The notes below the pieces were generated by a model. That model made no database searches, was not told the origin of the DNA, and saw nothing but the letters and a program-made list of their open reading frames with translations. From Thermomonas paludicola (GTDB lineage: Bacteria; Pseudomonadota; Gammaproteobacteria; Xanthomonadales; Xanthomonadaceae), in NCBI RefSeq assembly GCF_024498955.1, contig NZ_CP093311.1, positions 1,798,001 to 1,862,000 of the forward strand: a stretch of 64,000 bases of DNA, given 5' to 3'. Of this stretch, positions 18,548-27,835 are shown in pieces. The stretch's first letter is position 1; the number at the start of each line of letters is the position of its first letter. The position numbers and the translations under genes are program-made.

Positions 18548-20515
18548 TCACATCGGGCCGGGCTCGACATCGCCCAGTGCCGGTTTGGCCTTGGCGCCCG
18601 TGCGATACAGCAGCCAGGCCACCACCACCAGCACGGCAAGACCGACGTATTTGCCGAATTGCAGGCTTGCCGGCACCGCGATGACATCAGCTCGGCCGGA
18701 CGCCACGATCGGGATCGCGATCAAAATACCCATCAGCGCCTCGCCGGTGATCAACCCGGCCGCAAACAGCGTTCCGGGGCGATGCAGGCGGTCGCGCGCG
18801 GCCTCGTCCCGGGTGCCCACCATGCCGTGGCGACGCTCCACCAGATACGCCAGCAAGCCACCGAGGAAGATCGGCACCATCAATTCCAATGGCAGGTAGA
18901 TGCCGATGGCCGCCGCCAGCACCGGCACCCGGAAGCTCGACTTGCGCGCCTTCAGCCACTCGTCGAACGCGATGATCGCGGCACCCACACCGGCGCCGAT
19001 GGCGATCACGTTCCACGGCAACTCGCCACCGAACATGCCCTTGGCCACTGATGCCATCAGGGTTGCCTGTGGCGCCGACAGGGGATTGGGATGCGCCGCA
19101 GTGGGCGCGCCGATGCCGTAGGCCTGCGCCAGCAAATTCAATACCGGCGCCATGATCAAGGCGCACGAGAACGCGCCGATGCCCAGCATCAACTGCTGTT
19201 TCCACGGCGTCGCGCCAACGATGTACCCGGCTTTCAAATCCTGCAGGTTGTCGCCGCCCACCGCTGCCGCGCAGCACACCACTGCGCCGATCATGATCGC
19301 GGCCACCGCGCCGATCGGCGAGTCGCGCCCAAGCAGCAGCATCAATACAACCGAGGCGAACAGGATGGTGGCGATGGTGATGCCTGACACCGGGTTGTTC
19401 GACGAGCCCACCAGGCCGGCAAGGTAGGCCGACACCGAGACGAACAGGAAGCCGGCCACGATCATGATGACCGCCATCGGGATGCTGACCGCCCAGTTGT
19501 CGACGATGGCCTGGTAGAGCAGCAACAGCGGGATCACGAACAGGACCAGCGCCACCAGCATCCATTTCATCGGCAGGTCGCGCTCGGTTTCGGCGATGTT
19601 GGCATCGCTGCCCTTGCGCGCCGCGGCAATGCCGCTGCGCACGCCGGACAGCAGCGAGTTGCGCAGCGAAAACAGGGTCCACACGCCACCGATCAACATC
19701 GCGCCAACGCCGAGGTAGCGGATCTTCGCCGACCAGATCGCGCCAGCGATGTCCTCCGCGCCGGACCCTGCGATCTTCGCCGCCAGCGCCGGGTCGGAAT
19801 CAAGGAAAAACATGTGGTAAAGCGGAATCGCGACATGCCACGAGAGAACGCTGCCGCTGACCACCACGATGCCGATGTTCAGGCCGACGATGTAGCCCAC
19901 GCCCAGCAATGCCGGCGACAAATTGGTGCCGATGTAGCCGAGGTACTTGCCGAAGAAGCCAGCACCTGCGGCGGTGTCCGGGATCATCTTCATGCCGCTG
20001 GCGGCCGCCGCCTTGATGACCGCGCCGAGCGCGGCGGAAAAGGCCAGGATTTTCAGGCCGGGGCCGGGATTTTCACCGGCCTTCAGCACTTCGGCGGCCG
20101 CTTTCCCTTCCGGGAACGGCAACGGCTCCTCGACGATCATGCTGCGCCGCAGCGGCACGGAGAACAACACGCCGAGCAAGCCGCCGAGGCCGGCGATGGC
20201 GAGCACCCACGAATAGCGGAAGTCCTGCCAATAGCCGAGGATGATCAGCGCGGGAATGGTGAAAATCACGCCCGCTGCAATGGAAGAACCGGCGGACGCG
20301 CCGGTCTGCACGATGTTGTTTTCCAGGATCGTGCCTCCCCCGAGCAGACGCAGCACGCCCATCGATACCACTGCCGCGGGAATCGCGGTGGCGATGGTCA
20401 ATCCGGCGAACAGGCCAAGATAGGCATTGGCCGCCGACAGGATCATCGCCAGCACAACGGCAAGAACAATCGCGCGCACGGTCAGCTGCGGTACGGCGGT
20501 ACCAGGATTCGACAT
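18548..20515 (-). CDS. OPT family oligopeptide transporter
   Basis: A 655-residue inner-membrane protein rich in hydrophobic segments, beginning with the OPT-type N-terminus (LTVRAIVLAVVLAMILSAAN, AYLGLFAGLTIATAIPAAV) and carrying NNIVQTGASAGSSIAAG. This family imports oligopeptides, or in some members metal-chelating peptides, using the proton gradient. The ATG at 20515 was preferred because GGGAGGGG lies at proper spacing; a GTG two codons earlier is possible. It lies just upstream of the S9 peptidase gene on the same strand (57 bases), so the two may share a transcript. Confidence 0.9.
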   Translation of the reverse strand: MSNPGTAVPQLTVRAIVLAVVLAMILSAANAYLGLFAGLTIATAIPAAVVSMGVLRLLGGGTILENNIVQTGASAGSSIAAGVIFTIPALIILGYWQDFRYSWVLAIAGLGGLLGVLFSVPLRRSMIVEEPLPFPEGKAAAEVLKAGENPGPGLKILAFSAALGAVIKAAAASGMKMIPDTAAGAGFFGKYLGYIGTNLSPALLGVGYIVGLNIGIVVVSGSVLSWHVAIPLYHMFFLDSDPALAAKIAGSGAEDIAGAIWSAKIRYLGVGAMLIGGVWTLFSLRNSLLSGVRSGIAAARKGSDANIAETERDLPMKWMLVALVLFVIPLLLLYQAIVDNWAVSIPMAVIMIVAGFLFVSVSAYLAGLVGSSNNPVSGITIATILFASVVLMLLLGRDSPIGAVAAIMIGAVVCCAAAVGGDNLQDLKAGYIVGATPWKQQLMLGIGAFSCALIMAPVLNLLAQAYGIGAPTAAHPNPLSAPQATLMASVAKGMFGGELPWNVIAIGAGVGAAIIAFDEWLKARKSSFRVPVLAAAIGIYLPLELMVPIFLGGLLAYLVERRHGMVGTRDEAARDRLHRPGTLFAAGLITGEALMGILIAIPIVASGRADVIAVPASLQFGKYVGLAVLVVVAWLLYRTGAKAKPALGDVEPGPM

Positions 20516-20638
20516 CGTCACCCCTCCCAGGGCAAGGCAATCGCGACAACCTAAGCGCTGCTGCCGGGCAAGTCCAGTGCGCCGCCATCGCCATCGGGCA
20601 GCTGGCTATACTTCGCCAATTCCGCCCAGGCCCCGCGC

Positions 20639-22378
20639 ATGGCTGCAACCGCGATCAGCAAACCCTCCGGCGGCATTCCCGCACACGGCGACTTCCTCGG
20701 CCACCCCAAGGGCGTCTATGTCTGCTTCTTCACCGAGATGTGGGAGCGTTTCTCCTTCTACGGAATGAAGGCGCTGCTGCTGCTGTATTTGCTGAAGCAC
20801 CACCGCTTCAGCGATGACATGGGCTACGACCTGATCGGTGCCTATGGCGGCCTGGTCTACGCGGTGCCGGTGATCGGCGGGCTGCTGGCCGACCGCTGGC
20901 TGGGCATGCGCAAGGCGGTTGTCTTTGGCGGCGTGCTGCTGTGCCTGGGGCACTTGGGCATGGCGTTCGAGGGCGCGGACGCACGCGTGGTCAATGGCGT
21001 GGTGGTGCGCGACGAAGGCGCGTTGCAGGTGTTCTACCTGTCACTGGCGCTGATCATCATGGGCGTCGGCTTCCTCAAGCCGAATATCTCGACGATCGTC
21101 GGGAAGCTGTATGCACAAGACGATCCGCGCCGCGACTCCGGCTTCACCCTGTTCTACGCCGGGATCAACGTGGGTGGCCTGTTCGCCGGCCTGATCTGCG
21201 CCTTCCTCGGCGAAACCTACGGCTGGAAGTACGGCTTCGGCGCCGCCGGCATCGGCATGATCACCGGCCTGTGCATGTTCCTGTGGGGGCAGAAATACCT
21301 GCACGGGCACGCCGAGCCGCCGGTTCCGATGGCGCTGCGCGAACGGGTCGGGCCACTGCCGCGCGAGGCGTGGATCTATCTCGGCGCGATCGCCGGCGTT
21401 GCGGTGGTCTGGCAGTTGATCCAGCGCACCTGGACCGTGCATGGCGCAATGCACCTGGTGGCACTGGGCTTCGGCGGATGGTTCGTGTGGTTCGTGGCGC
21501 GGCGCTGCAATCGCGTCGAGCGCGAGCAGATGATCGCGTTGCTGGTGACGATTATCGGCGTACTGGTGTTCTTCACCCTGTACGAGCAGACCTATGGCTC
21601 GTGGCTGACCTTCACCGACCGCCTGATGACCAAGGACATGTTCCCCTCGATGGTCAGCGACAGCAGCGGCACCCTGCCCTGGTCGCTGTATGTCATGGCG
21701 GCGAGCGTGCCGCTGATGGTGCTGGCGCTGCGCGCAAGTGATCGCGGCCATGGCGCGCGCGCCGGCTGGCTGGTCACGCTGCTGGTCGCCGCGATGGGCG
21801 TGGCCTGTTTCCGCGACGTGGTGCTGGTGCCGCAGACCGCAGGCTCGCTGACCTTCCTCGGCTCGTTCTTCATCGTCGCGCTGTCGCCGCTGTTTGCCTG
21901 GCTGTGGCCTTGGCTGGAGGCGCGTGGGCGCAACCCGGGCAAGCCGATGAAAAGCGCAATCGGCCTGCTGTTCGCCGCGCTCTCGTTCCTGCCGTTGATG
22001 GCGGCCGCGCACACCGCGGCAGGCGGCGCGATGGCCAGCGTGTGGTGGCTGGTGCTGGCCTACCTGGTGCTGGAAGTCGGCGAGATGTGCCTGTCGCCGA
22101 TCGGGTTGTCGGCGGTCACCCAACTGTCGGTGGCGAAGGTGGTCGGGCTGATGATGGGCGGGTTCTGGCTGGCCACGGCGTACTCGGAAGTGCTGGCCGC
22201 GCAATTCGGCAAGCTGGCCTCGCTCGACATCCCGGAAGGCGGCACCATCGACATGGCCCAGGCTGCGATGAAATATGGCGACCTGTTCCAACTGTTGCTG
22301 TGGATCGGGCTGGGCTCCGCGCTGCTGTTCCTGCTGCTTGCCCCGCTGCTCAGGCGGATGATGCATGGCGTGAAGTGA
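20639..22378 (+). CDS. POT family proton-dependent peptide transporter
   Basis: A 579-residue membrane protein of the major facilitator type, proton-dependent oligopeptide transporter family (PTR2). Diagnostic motifs are FFTEMWERFSFYGMKALLLL near residues 30-50 (the ExxER-type signature of helix 1), GGLLADRWLGMRK and FTLFYAGINVGGL. About 14 membrane helices are expected. It takes up di- and tripeptides with protons. It is divergent from the OPT gene across 123 bases and followed by a peptidase gene, fitting a peptide-using locus. Confidence 0.93.
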   Translation: MAATAISKPSGGIPAHGDFLGHPKGVYVCFFTEMWERFSFYGMKALLLLYLLKHHRFSDDMGYDLIGAYGGLVYAVPVIGGLLADRWLGMRKAVVFGGVLLCLGHLGMAFEGADARVVNGVVVRDEGALQVFYLSLALIIMGVGFLKPNISTIVGKLYAQDDPRRDSGFTLFYAGINVGGLFAGLICAFLGETYGWKYGFGAAGIGMITGLCMFLWGQKYLHGHAEPPVPMALRERVGPLPREAWIYLGAIAGVAVVWQLIQRTWTVHGAMHLVALGFGGWFVWFVARRCNRVEREQMIALLVTIIGVLVFFTLYEQTYGSWLTFTDRLMTKDMFPSMVSDSSGTLPWSLYVMAASVPLMVLALRASDRGHGARAGWLVTLLVAAMGVACFRDVVLVPQTAGSLTFLGSFFIVALSPLFAWLWPWLEARGRNPGKPMKSAIGLLFAALSFLPLMAAAHTAAGGAMASVWWLVLAYLVLEVGEMCLSPIGLSAVTQLSVAKVVGLMMGGFWLATAYSEVLAAQFGKLASLDIPEGGTIDMAQAAMKYGDLFQLLLWIGLGSALLFLLLAPLLRRMMHGVK

Positions 22379-22442
22379 CGCTGAATCCCGCATGCCGGGG
22401 CGCTGCTACACTCGGCTGCTCCATCGCAACGAGTCCTGCCGC

Positions 22443-24455
22443 ATGCTGACACAGCGCCCGCTTGCCATCGCCCTGATTCTTGCCCTCACTGCCGGCATCG
22501 CCACTCCCGATGCCACTGCCGCCAGGAAAGCGGCGCCGAAAAAGAAGAGCGCGGCCGTGGCGCTGGCGTGCAGCGACTTCTACGCGGAGGCGAACAAAGG
22601 CTGGCTGGCCGCCAATGCGATGCCGTCTTCGGGGGCACTGTCGGCACTGGGCCAACTCACCGCGCGCGCGCAACAGCAGCAACGCGAGCTGCTGGATGCG
22701 TCGATGGCCTCGCCGCAAAACAAGGTGCAGAAATTGCTGGGCGACTTCTGGGCCAGCGGGCTTGACGAACAAGCGGTGGAGCGCGACGGTGCGGCACCGG
22801 TGGCGCCGCTGCTCAAGCGCATCGACGCCATTCGCCGCAACGGCGATATCGCCCCCGCCATCGCCGCGCTGCACCAGGTCGGCATTCCGGTGGCCTTCCA
22901 GTTCGGCGCCGACATCGACCTGCGCGACCTCAACCGCCACCTCGGCTATTTCAGCCAGGGCGGCATCGGCCTGCCCGACCCCGCTTACTACACCCGCGAT
23001 GACGCCGACACCAAGGCGTTGGTGGCGCGCTACGCCGATTACATCCGGAAAATCCTCGCCCTCACCGGCGTGGCAGCCAAGGACATCGAAACCCAGACTG
23101 CGCTGGTGCTGGATCTGGAAAAGCGCATCGCCGCCGTTGCGCGCCCGCTGCCGGAACTGCGCGATCCGCGCAACAATTTCGCGCCAGTGGCCACCGCAGG
23201 TCTTGGCAAGCAATACAAGAACCTGCAGCTGGATGCGTTCCTGAAGGCGCAGGGGGTCAGCGATGACACCGTGTCGCTGGTCAACCCGGCGATGTTTGCC
23301 CAGATCGACGCGCTGGCCGGCTCGCTCAAGCCCGCGCAGTGGCAGGCCTACCTGCGCTGGCGGGTGGGCGACGCGATGGCGCCCTACCTGTCGAAGCCGT
23401 GGCGCGATGCGTCCTTCAACTTCCGCGGCCAGGTGCTGCTGGGGCAGGCTGCCGCTCCACCCCGTTGGCAGCAGGTGCTGGATGCCATCAATCTTGCGGC
23501 CGGCCCGATGCTTGGCCGCGAATACGCCGCAAGCTACCTGCCTGACGCAACCCGCACGCAGGCGCAATTGATTGCCGGCCAAGTGCAGGCAGCACTGCTT
23601 CAGAAGGTTTCCGGCAGCAGCCAGCTGAGCGATGCAGCCAAAGCGGAGGCGAAGAAGAAACTGGAGCACCTGCAGATCGAGATCGGCCTCCCGCGCCGCG
23701 ACCTCGACTTCAGCATGCAGCCGATGGGGCGCGGCAGTTTCGGCGGCAACATGCTGATCGCCTCCACCTGGCGGCATCGGCAGGAAATGAAGCGGATCGG
23801 CAAAGGCAACGCCGACCGCAGGTGGGACGTGCTGCCACAGCAGCCGGCGCTGGCCTATGACCTGGCGCACAACCGCCTGATCGTCACTGCCGCCATGCTG
23901 CAGGCGCCGGTGCTGGACGCGGCAATGCCGTTGGCCAACCAGTACGGCGCATTCGGCGCGCTGGTGGGCCACGAACTCAGCCACGCCGTGGACAACCGCG
24001 GCCGCCACGTGGATGCCGACGGCGATGTGCGCGACTGGTGGTCGGCGCCCGATGCTGCGGCGTGGGACACCAAGGCGAAACAGGTCACCACCCTGTACGG
24101 CCAGCTGCCCTATCCCGGCGTGGCCGGCGTAAAGGTCAACGGCGAGCTGACGCGCGATGAAAACATGGCCGACCTGGCGGGGCTGGAGTTGGCCCACGCC
24201 GCCCTGCTTGCCGCCCAGCCGAATGCGGGCACGGAGACCGAAAAGCCGTTCTACCTCGGCTGGGCGCAACTGTGGGCGCAGCGCGTCACGCCCGACGAAG
24301 CCCAGGTTCGCGTCCTGCAGGACGTGCGTGCACCCGGGCAACTTCGCGCCAATGTGCCGCTGATGCAGCAACCGGCGTTTGGCTCGGCCTACGGCTGCAA
24401 GCTCGGGGCGCCCATGCAGCCCAAGCCGGACGCACGCATCGGCATGTTCCCCTGA
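22443..24455 (+). CDS. M13 family zinc metallopeptidase (neprilysin-like), exported
   Basis: A 670-residue zinc peptidase of family M13. It has a signal peptide (about residues 1-27), an N-terminal helical domain, and the catalytic domain with HELSH at 510-514 (zinc ligands His510 and His514, catalytic Glu511). The third ligand is Glu573 in ENMADLAG. The NxxxVxAxxLQxP-like segment (NRLIVTAAMLQAP) precedes the zinc site. Such enzymes cut short peptides in the periplasm. The start at 22443 gives the signal peptide. It lies 64 bases after the POT transporter gene on the same strand. Confidence 0.92.
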   Translation: MLTQRPLAIALILALTAGIATPDATAARKAAPKKKSAAVALACSDFYAEANKGWLAANAMPSSGALSALGQLTARAQQQQRELLDASMASPQNKVQKLLGDFWASGLDEQAVERDGAAPVAPLLKRIDAIRRNGDIAPAIAALHQVGIPVAFQFGADIDLRDLNRHLGYFSQGGIGLPDPAYYTRDDADTKALVARYADYIRKILALTGVAAKDIETQTALVLDLEKRIAAVARPLPELRDPRNNFAPVATAGLGKQYKNLQLDAFLKAQGVSDDTVSLVNPAMFAQIDALAGSLKPAQWQAYLRWRVGDAMAPYLSKPWRDASFNFRGQVLLGQAAAPPRWQQVLDAINLAAGPMLGREYAASYLPDATRTQAQLIAGQVQAALLQKVSGSSQLSDAAKAEAKKKLEHLQIEIGLPRRDLDFSMQPMGRGSFGGNMLIASTWRHRQEMKRIGKGNADRRWDVLPQQPALAYDLAHNRLIVTAAMLQAPVLDAAMPLANQYGAFGALVGHELSHAVDNRGRHVDADGDVRDWWSAPDAAAWDTKAKQVTTLYGQLPYPGVAGVKVNGELTRDENMADLAGLELAHAALLAAQPNAGTETEKPFYLGWAQLWAQRVTPDEAQVRVLQDVRAPGQLRANVPLMQQPAFGSAYGCKLGAPMQPKPDARIGMFP

Positions 24456-24504
24456 TGCGGGTGCGGGCGGGCGTGCCCGTCCACTCGAGAACCCGAGCCT
24501 TCGC

Positions 24505-25164
24505 TCAGCGCACGATCCGGATCCTGGGCTTGGGTTTGCCGAACGGCGGCTGCCCGCGCCAATGGCGGATCAGCAACCAGCCGAACAGCATCCCGCCCAG
24601 ATGGGCGAAGTGCGCCACGCCCGGTTGCAGGCCGGTGATGCCCACGCCCAATTCGAACAAGCCGTACACGATCACCAACGTGCGCGCCTTCATCGGGATC
24701 GGCGGGAACAGCAGCATCACCCGCTGGTGCGGGAACAGCATGCCGTAGGCCAGCAACAGGCCAAACACGCCGCCGGACGCGCCGATGGTGGGATACGGGT
24801 CGGCGCCCTGCGCCACCGCATACGAGCCCACCAGCAGCTGGCAAAGCCCTGCGCCCACCACGCACACCAGGTAGAACGTCAGGAAGCGGCGCTGGCCCCA
24901 GATGTATTCCAGCGGCGCACCGAACATCGCCAGCGCCAGCATGTTGAAGGCCAGATGCATCAGCCCGCCATGCAGGAAGCTGTAGCTGAGCAGCTGCCAC
25001 GGCATGAATGCCGGCGCCATGCCGGCGGCATCGAAGCCGGCATCCGCCCACGGCCACAGCATCAACGGCGTCATCGCCTGATTGCCCAGCGCGTACTGCA
25101 GGACAAAGCCCAGCAGATTGGCGATCAGCAACGCTTTGGTGATTTTCGGAAGATTGAACGGCAT
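24505..25164 (-). CDS. Rhomboid family intramembrane serine protease
   Basis: A 219-residue polytopic membrane protein with the rhomboid catalytic dyad: Ser130 in GASGGVFGL and His188 in AHLGGMLFG. HGGLMHLAFNM (residues 65-75) is the family's loop-1/helix-2 motif. About six membrane helices, with no extra cytoplasmic domain apart from a short basic tail (KPKPRIRIVR). It cleaves membrane-protein substrates within the bilayer; the substrate is unknown. It is convergent with the M13 peptidase gene; the 49-base spacer holds a GC-rich imperfect inverted repeat without a T run. Confidence 0.92.
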   Translation of the reverse strand: MPFNLPKITKALLIANLLGFVLQYALGNQAMTPLMLWPWADAGFDAAGMAPAFMPWQLLSYSFLHGGLMHLAFNMLALAMFGAPLEYIWGQRRFLTFYLVCVVGAGLCQLLVGSYAVAQGADPYPTIGASGGVFGLLLAYGMLFPHQRVMLLFPPIPMKARTLVIVYGLFELGVGITGLQPGVAHFAHLGGMLFGWLLIRHWRGQPPFGKPKPRIRIVR

Positions 25165-25205
25165 CCGTGCGAAGTCCCGGTTTCGTTGCAGTGCATCATA
25201 GCCGT

Positions 25206-25550
25206 TCAGCGCGGCGCCCAGAGCGCGGCATCCAGCGCGTCTTCAGCCTTTGGCAGGCGAACCCGGCCCTTGTGCAGCGGCACCCCTTCCGCCCGCAGGC
25301 GCCGGCACTGCTCAAGGAACTCCGGGGACTCAGCCGCAAATGCAATGCGTCCGTCCGCGCGCAGGATGCGGTGCCACGGCAATGCCGCGTCTTCATTGCG
25401 GCCCAGGATGCGCGCCACCAACCGGGCCCGCCCCGGCAAGCCGGCCCGGCGGGCAATGCCGCCATAGCTGGCCACCTCGCCGCGCGGGACCGCGCGAATC
25501 GCATCGAGGATGCGCTGCTCGGCAACCAGGGAAGGCGGGGGCGAGGTCAT
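25206..25550 (-). CDS. Alkyltransferase-like protein (ATL, non-catalytic MGMT homologue)
   Basis: A 114-residue protein with the C-terminal DNA-binding fold of O6-methylguanine-DNA methyltransferases (VPRGEVASYGGIARRAGLPG at about residues 21-40). The active-site motif reads PWHR at 58-61, with tryptophan in place of the acceptor cysteine of PCHR. Family knowledge: ATL proteins bind O6-alkylguanine without repairing it and hand it to nucleotide excision repair. The start at 25550 matches the usual N-terminus; an upstream in-frame ATG at 25592 would nearly touch the divergent gene. Confidence 0.88.
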   Translation of the reverse strand: MTSPPPSLVAEQRILDAIRAVPRGEVASYGGIARRAGLPGRARLVARILGRNEDAALPWHRILRADGRIAFAAESPEFLEQCRRLRAEGVPLHKGRVRLPKAEDALDAALWAPR

Positions 25551-25597
25551 ATCCGGGTTAGCATAGCCGCAGGCTTTCCCCCGCGCAGACACCGCCC

Positions 25598-26008
25598 ATG
25601 GACAATTTCGAACAGATCCGCAGTCATCTGGTCAACGCCGGCTACAAGCTGAGCCTGCAGGATCCGTACATGACCTGCGTCGAGCTGTCGCTGGCGCAGG
25701 GCAAGCGCCACCAATCGATCTTCCTGGCCGAGCTGCAGGACGAGGACGGCCGCGACTATCTCAGGGTCAGCACCGCCGTTGGCCCCATTACCGGGATGGA
25801 CGCGCGCCGTGCGCTTGCGTTCAACTGGCAAAGCCGGGTCGGCTATCTGGCCATCGGCGAACTGGACGGCGTGCCTTACCTGCAGCTGTGCGAAAACCGC
25901 CCCTACGATTGCCTGACGGCTGCGGAAATCGACCGCTTGGTGCTGGACATCGGCGGCACCGGTGACGAGATGGAACATCGCATGTCGGCGGGCGGCGATC
26001 TGCTCTGA
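25598..26008 (+). CDS. Conserved hypothetical protein, YbjN/secretion-chaperone-like size
   Basis: A 136-residue soluble acidic protein with no signal peptide and no membrane segment. The pattern of a short helix (NFEQIRSHLVNAGY), alternating strands (YLRVSTAVGPI, VGYLAIGELDGVPYLQLCENRPY) and a closing helix (TAAEIDRLVLDIG) recalls the fold of YbjN and type III secretion chaperones. That is only an impression from the order of segments. It is divergent from the ATL gene (47 bases between starts) and followed by the convergent pit gene. I do not recognise a function. Confidence 0.6.
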   Translation: MDNFEQIRSHLVNAGYKLSLQDPYMTCVELSLAQGKRHQSIFLAELQDEDGRDYLRVSTAVGPITGMDARRALAFNWQSRVGYLAIGELDGVPYLQLCENRPYDCLTAAEIDRLVLDIGGTGDEMEHRMSAGGDLL

Positions 26009-26039
26009 GGGATTCGCCGCACGCCCGCGACCGGATTGA

Positions 26040-27161
26040 TCAGGCCAGGCCCGCCAGCACCATCAGCCGATACAGGCAGAAGGCCACCGTCCCCGAGGCG
26101 GGAATGGTCAGGATCCACGCCCATACGATCCGTTCGATGGTGCCCAGCTTGAGCTTTCGCGGGTTCTTGGCGAAGCCCACGCCCATGATCGCGGTGGACA
26201 CGGTGTGCGTGGTCGAGACCGGCATGCCGAAATGGGCCGCCGCCATCAAGACCGTGGCCGAACTGGTATCCACCGCAAAGCCGTCCAGCGGATGCAGCTT
26301 GACCATCTTGTGGCCCAGGGTCTTGATGATCCGCCAGCCGCCGGAGGCCGTGCCGGCGGCCATGACCAGCGCGCAGGTCACCACGATCCAGATGGCCACG
26401 TCATTGCCCGCCGAACGTGCCGGATGCATGAACGCCAGCCAGCGCGGCAAGCCGTCCAGCACGCCTGACGCTTCCGCACCCACCAGCGTCATGGCGATGA
26501 CGCCCATGGTCTTCTGCGCATCGTTGTGCCCGTGCGCATAGCCCATGTAGGCGGCCGAGGCGATCTGCAGCTTGCCGAATGATGCGTTGATCCAGCGCGG
26601 ACGCGCCAACCGCCGCATCCAGCCGCCGGTGCGCTCCAGCCCCGAGATCAGCGCCCACAGCAGCACCATCAGGACCAACCCCAGCAGGAAGCCAACCACC
26701 GGCGAGGTCACCATCGGCACGATCACCTTCCACACCAGGCCCTTGCTCTTGGTCCAGTCGGCGGCACCTTGAATCCAGATCAGCGAATTCCAGTTCATGT
26801 GCGAGGCCGACAGCGCCGCGCCACACAAACCGCCAATCAGCGCATGCGAGGACGAGGACGGCAGCCCGAACCACCAGGTCACCAGGTTCCACACGATCGC
26901 GCCCAGCAGCGCGCACAGCACCAGCTGCGACGACGCCGCCACCACCTCGGTATTGACGATGCCGGTGGCGATGGTGGCCGCCACCGCGGTACCCGTCAGC
27001 GCGCCCAGCATGTTGGTCACGGCCGCCACGCTGACCGCCTGCCCGGGCGTGAGTACCTTGGTCGCCACCGACGCGGCGATGGAATTGGCGGTGTCGTGGA
27101 AACCGTTGATGAACTCGAACGCCAGCGCGACGACGACCACCACCAGAACAAGCGTCAGCAT
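26040..27161 (-). CDS. pit: Pit family low-affinity inorganic phosphate transporter
   Basis: Pit proteins import neutral metal-phosphate complexes with protons. The 373-residue inner-membrane protein has the two PHO-4 repeats typical of the family: FEFINGFHDTANSIAASVATK near the N-terminus and AYMGYAHGHNDAQKTMGVIA in the second half, each with the conserved HD/HND motif. It is preceded by the DUF47 gene 13 bases upstream, the usual pairing. A Pho box lies in front of that gene, so this transporter appears to be controlled by phosphate starvation. Confidence 0.94.
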   Translation of the reverse strand: MLTLVLVVVVVALAFEFINGFHDTANSIAASVATKVLTPGQAVSVAAVTNMLGALTGTAVAATIATGIVNTEVVAASSQLVLCALLGAIVWNLVTWWFGLPSSSSHALIGGLCGAALSASHMNWNSLIWIQGAADWTKSKGLVWKVIVPMVTSPVVGFLLGLVLMVLLWALISGLERTGGWMRRLARPRWINASFGKLQIASAAYMGYAHGHNDAQKTMGVIAMTLVGAEASGVLDGLPRWLAFMHPARSAGNDVAIWIVVTCALVMAAGTASGGWRIIKTLGHKMVKLHPLDGFAVDTSSATVLMAAAHFGMPVSTTHTVSTAIMGVGFAKNPRKLKLGTIERIVWAWILTIPASGTVAFCLYRLMVLAGLA

Positions 27162-27174
27162 GGCATCGGCCCCG

Positions 27175-27801
27175 TCACGAATTCTTCAGCACGATCTGGT
27201 ACGCCACCACGCCCGCCTCGCGGCAGCGGTCGATGGCCTTTTCCAAGATCTCGAAGAACTCCTTGAGCAGGAACATCTGCAGGCTGTCCAGCTTGCCGGA
27301 GTAGATTTCGCGATAGAGCTCCAGCATCAGCCGGTCGGCCTCGTTTTCCAGCGACCGCAGCTTTTCGTTGAGCGTGGTCATCCGGTCAAGGTTCATCCGT
27401 TCCAGTTCATCCACCATCTGCACCACCACGGCGGCGGCCTGCTCCAGCATCGCGGCGCGCGGGGCGAAATCGATATTGCCAAGATGCTGGAGCGCAAGCG
27501 CATAGCGGTCGGCGAATTTCTCGATCTGCTTGGGGATCTTGTGCAGCGCCGAGCCCAGCGCCTCGATGTCTTCGCGCTCGATCGGCGTGATGTAGCTGTC
27601 CACCAGCGCCTGGCTGATTTTCTCGGCTGCGGTGCGCTCGCGCAGGCGCGCCAGCTTGAAGGCATCCAGCGCGGGCTGGCGGTCAGCCTCCTTCATCATC
27701 GCGTGCAGCGCCTTGGCGCTGTCGTAGGCGGCGGCCGCGGCATCATCCAGGAGCGCGTAAAACTGCTTGCCGGAGCCGAAGATGGTTTGCAGGGAGAACA
27801 T
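27175..27801 (-). CDS. DUF47 family PhoU-like protein, Pit accessory factor
   Basis: A 208-residue all-helical cytoplasmic protein of the DUF47/PhoU-like family (MFSLQTIFGSGKQFYALLDD start; ERTAAEKISQALVDSYITPIEREDIEAL in the centre, here quoted in parts; EILEKAIDRCREAGVVAYQIVLKNS end). Members bind metals and are nearly always encoded beside a Pit transporter, whose activity they are thought to modulate. It is the first gene of the pair with pit and the likely direct target of the Pho box at 27852-27869. The ribosome-binding site is weak (GGAT). Confidence 0.92.
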   Translation of the reverse strand: MFSLQTIFGSGKQFYALLDDAAAAAYDSAKALHAMMKEADRQPALDAFKLARLRERTAAEKISQALVDSYITPIEREDIEALGSALHKIPKQIEKFADRYALALQHLGNIDFAPRAAMLEQAAAVVVQMVDELERMNLDRMTTLNEKLRSLENEADRLMLELYREIYSGKLDSLQMFLLKEFFEILEKAIDRCREAGVVAYQIVLKNS

Positions 27802-27835
27802 GAGAAGATCCAGCCGGGCGGGGTGGGAACACGCA

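Noticed and set aside
24456..24504. Possible terminator between the M13 peptidase and rhomboid genes (GGGCGGGC-GT-GCCCGTCC)
   Set aside because: The loop is two bases and no T run follows on either strand, so I do not list it as a terminator.
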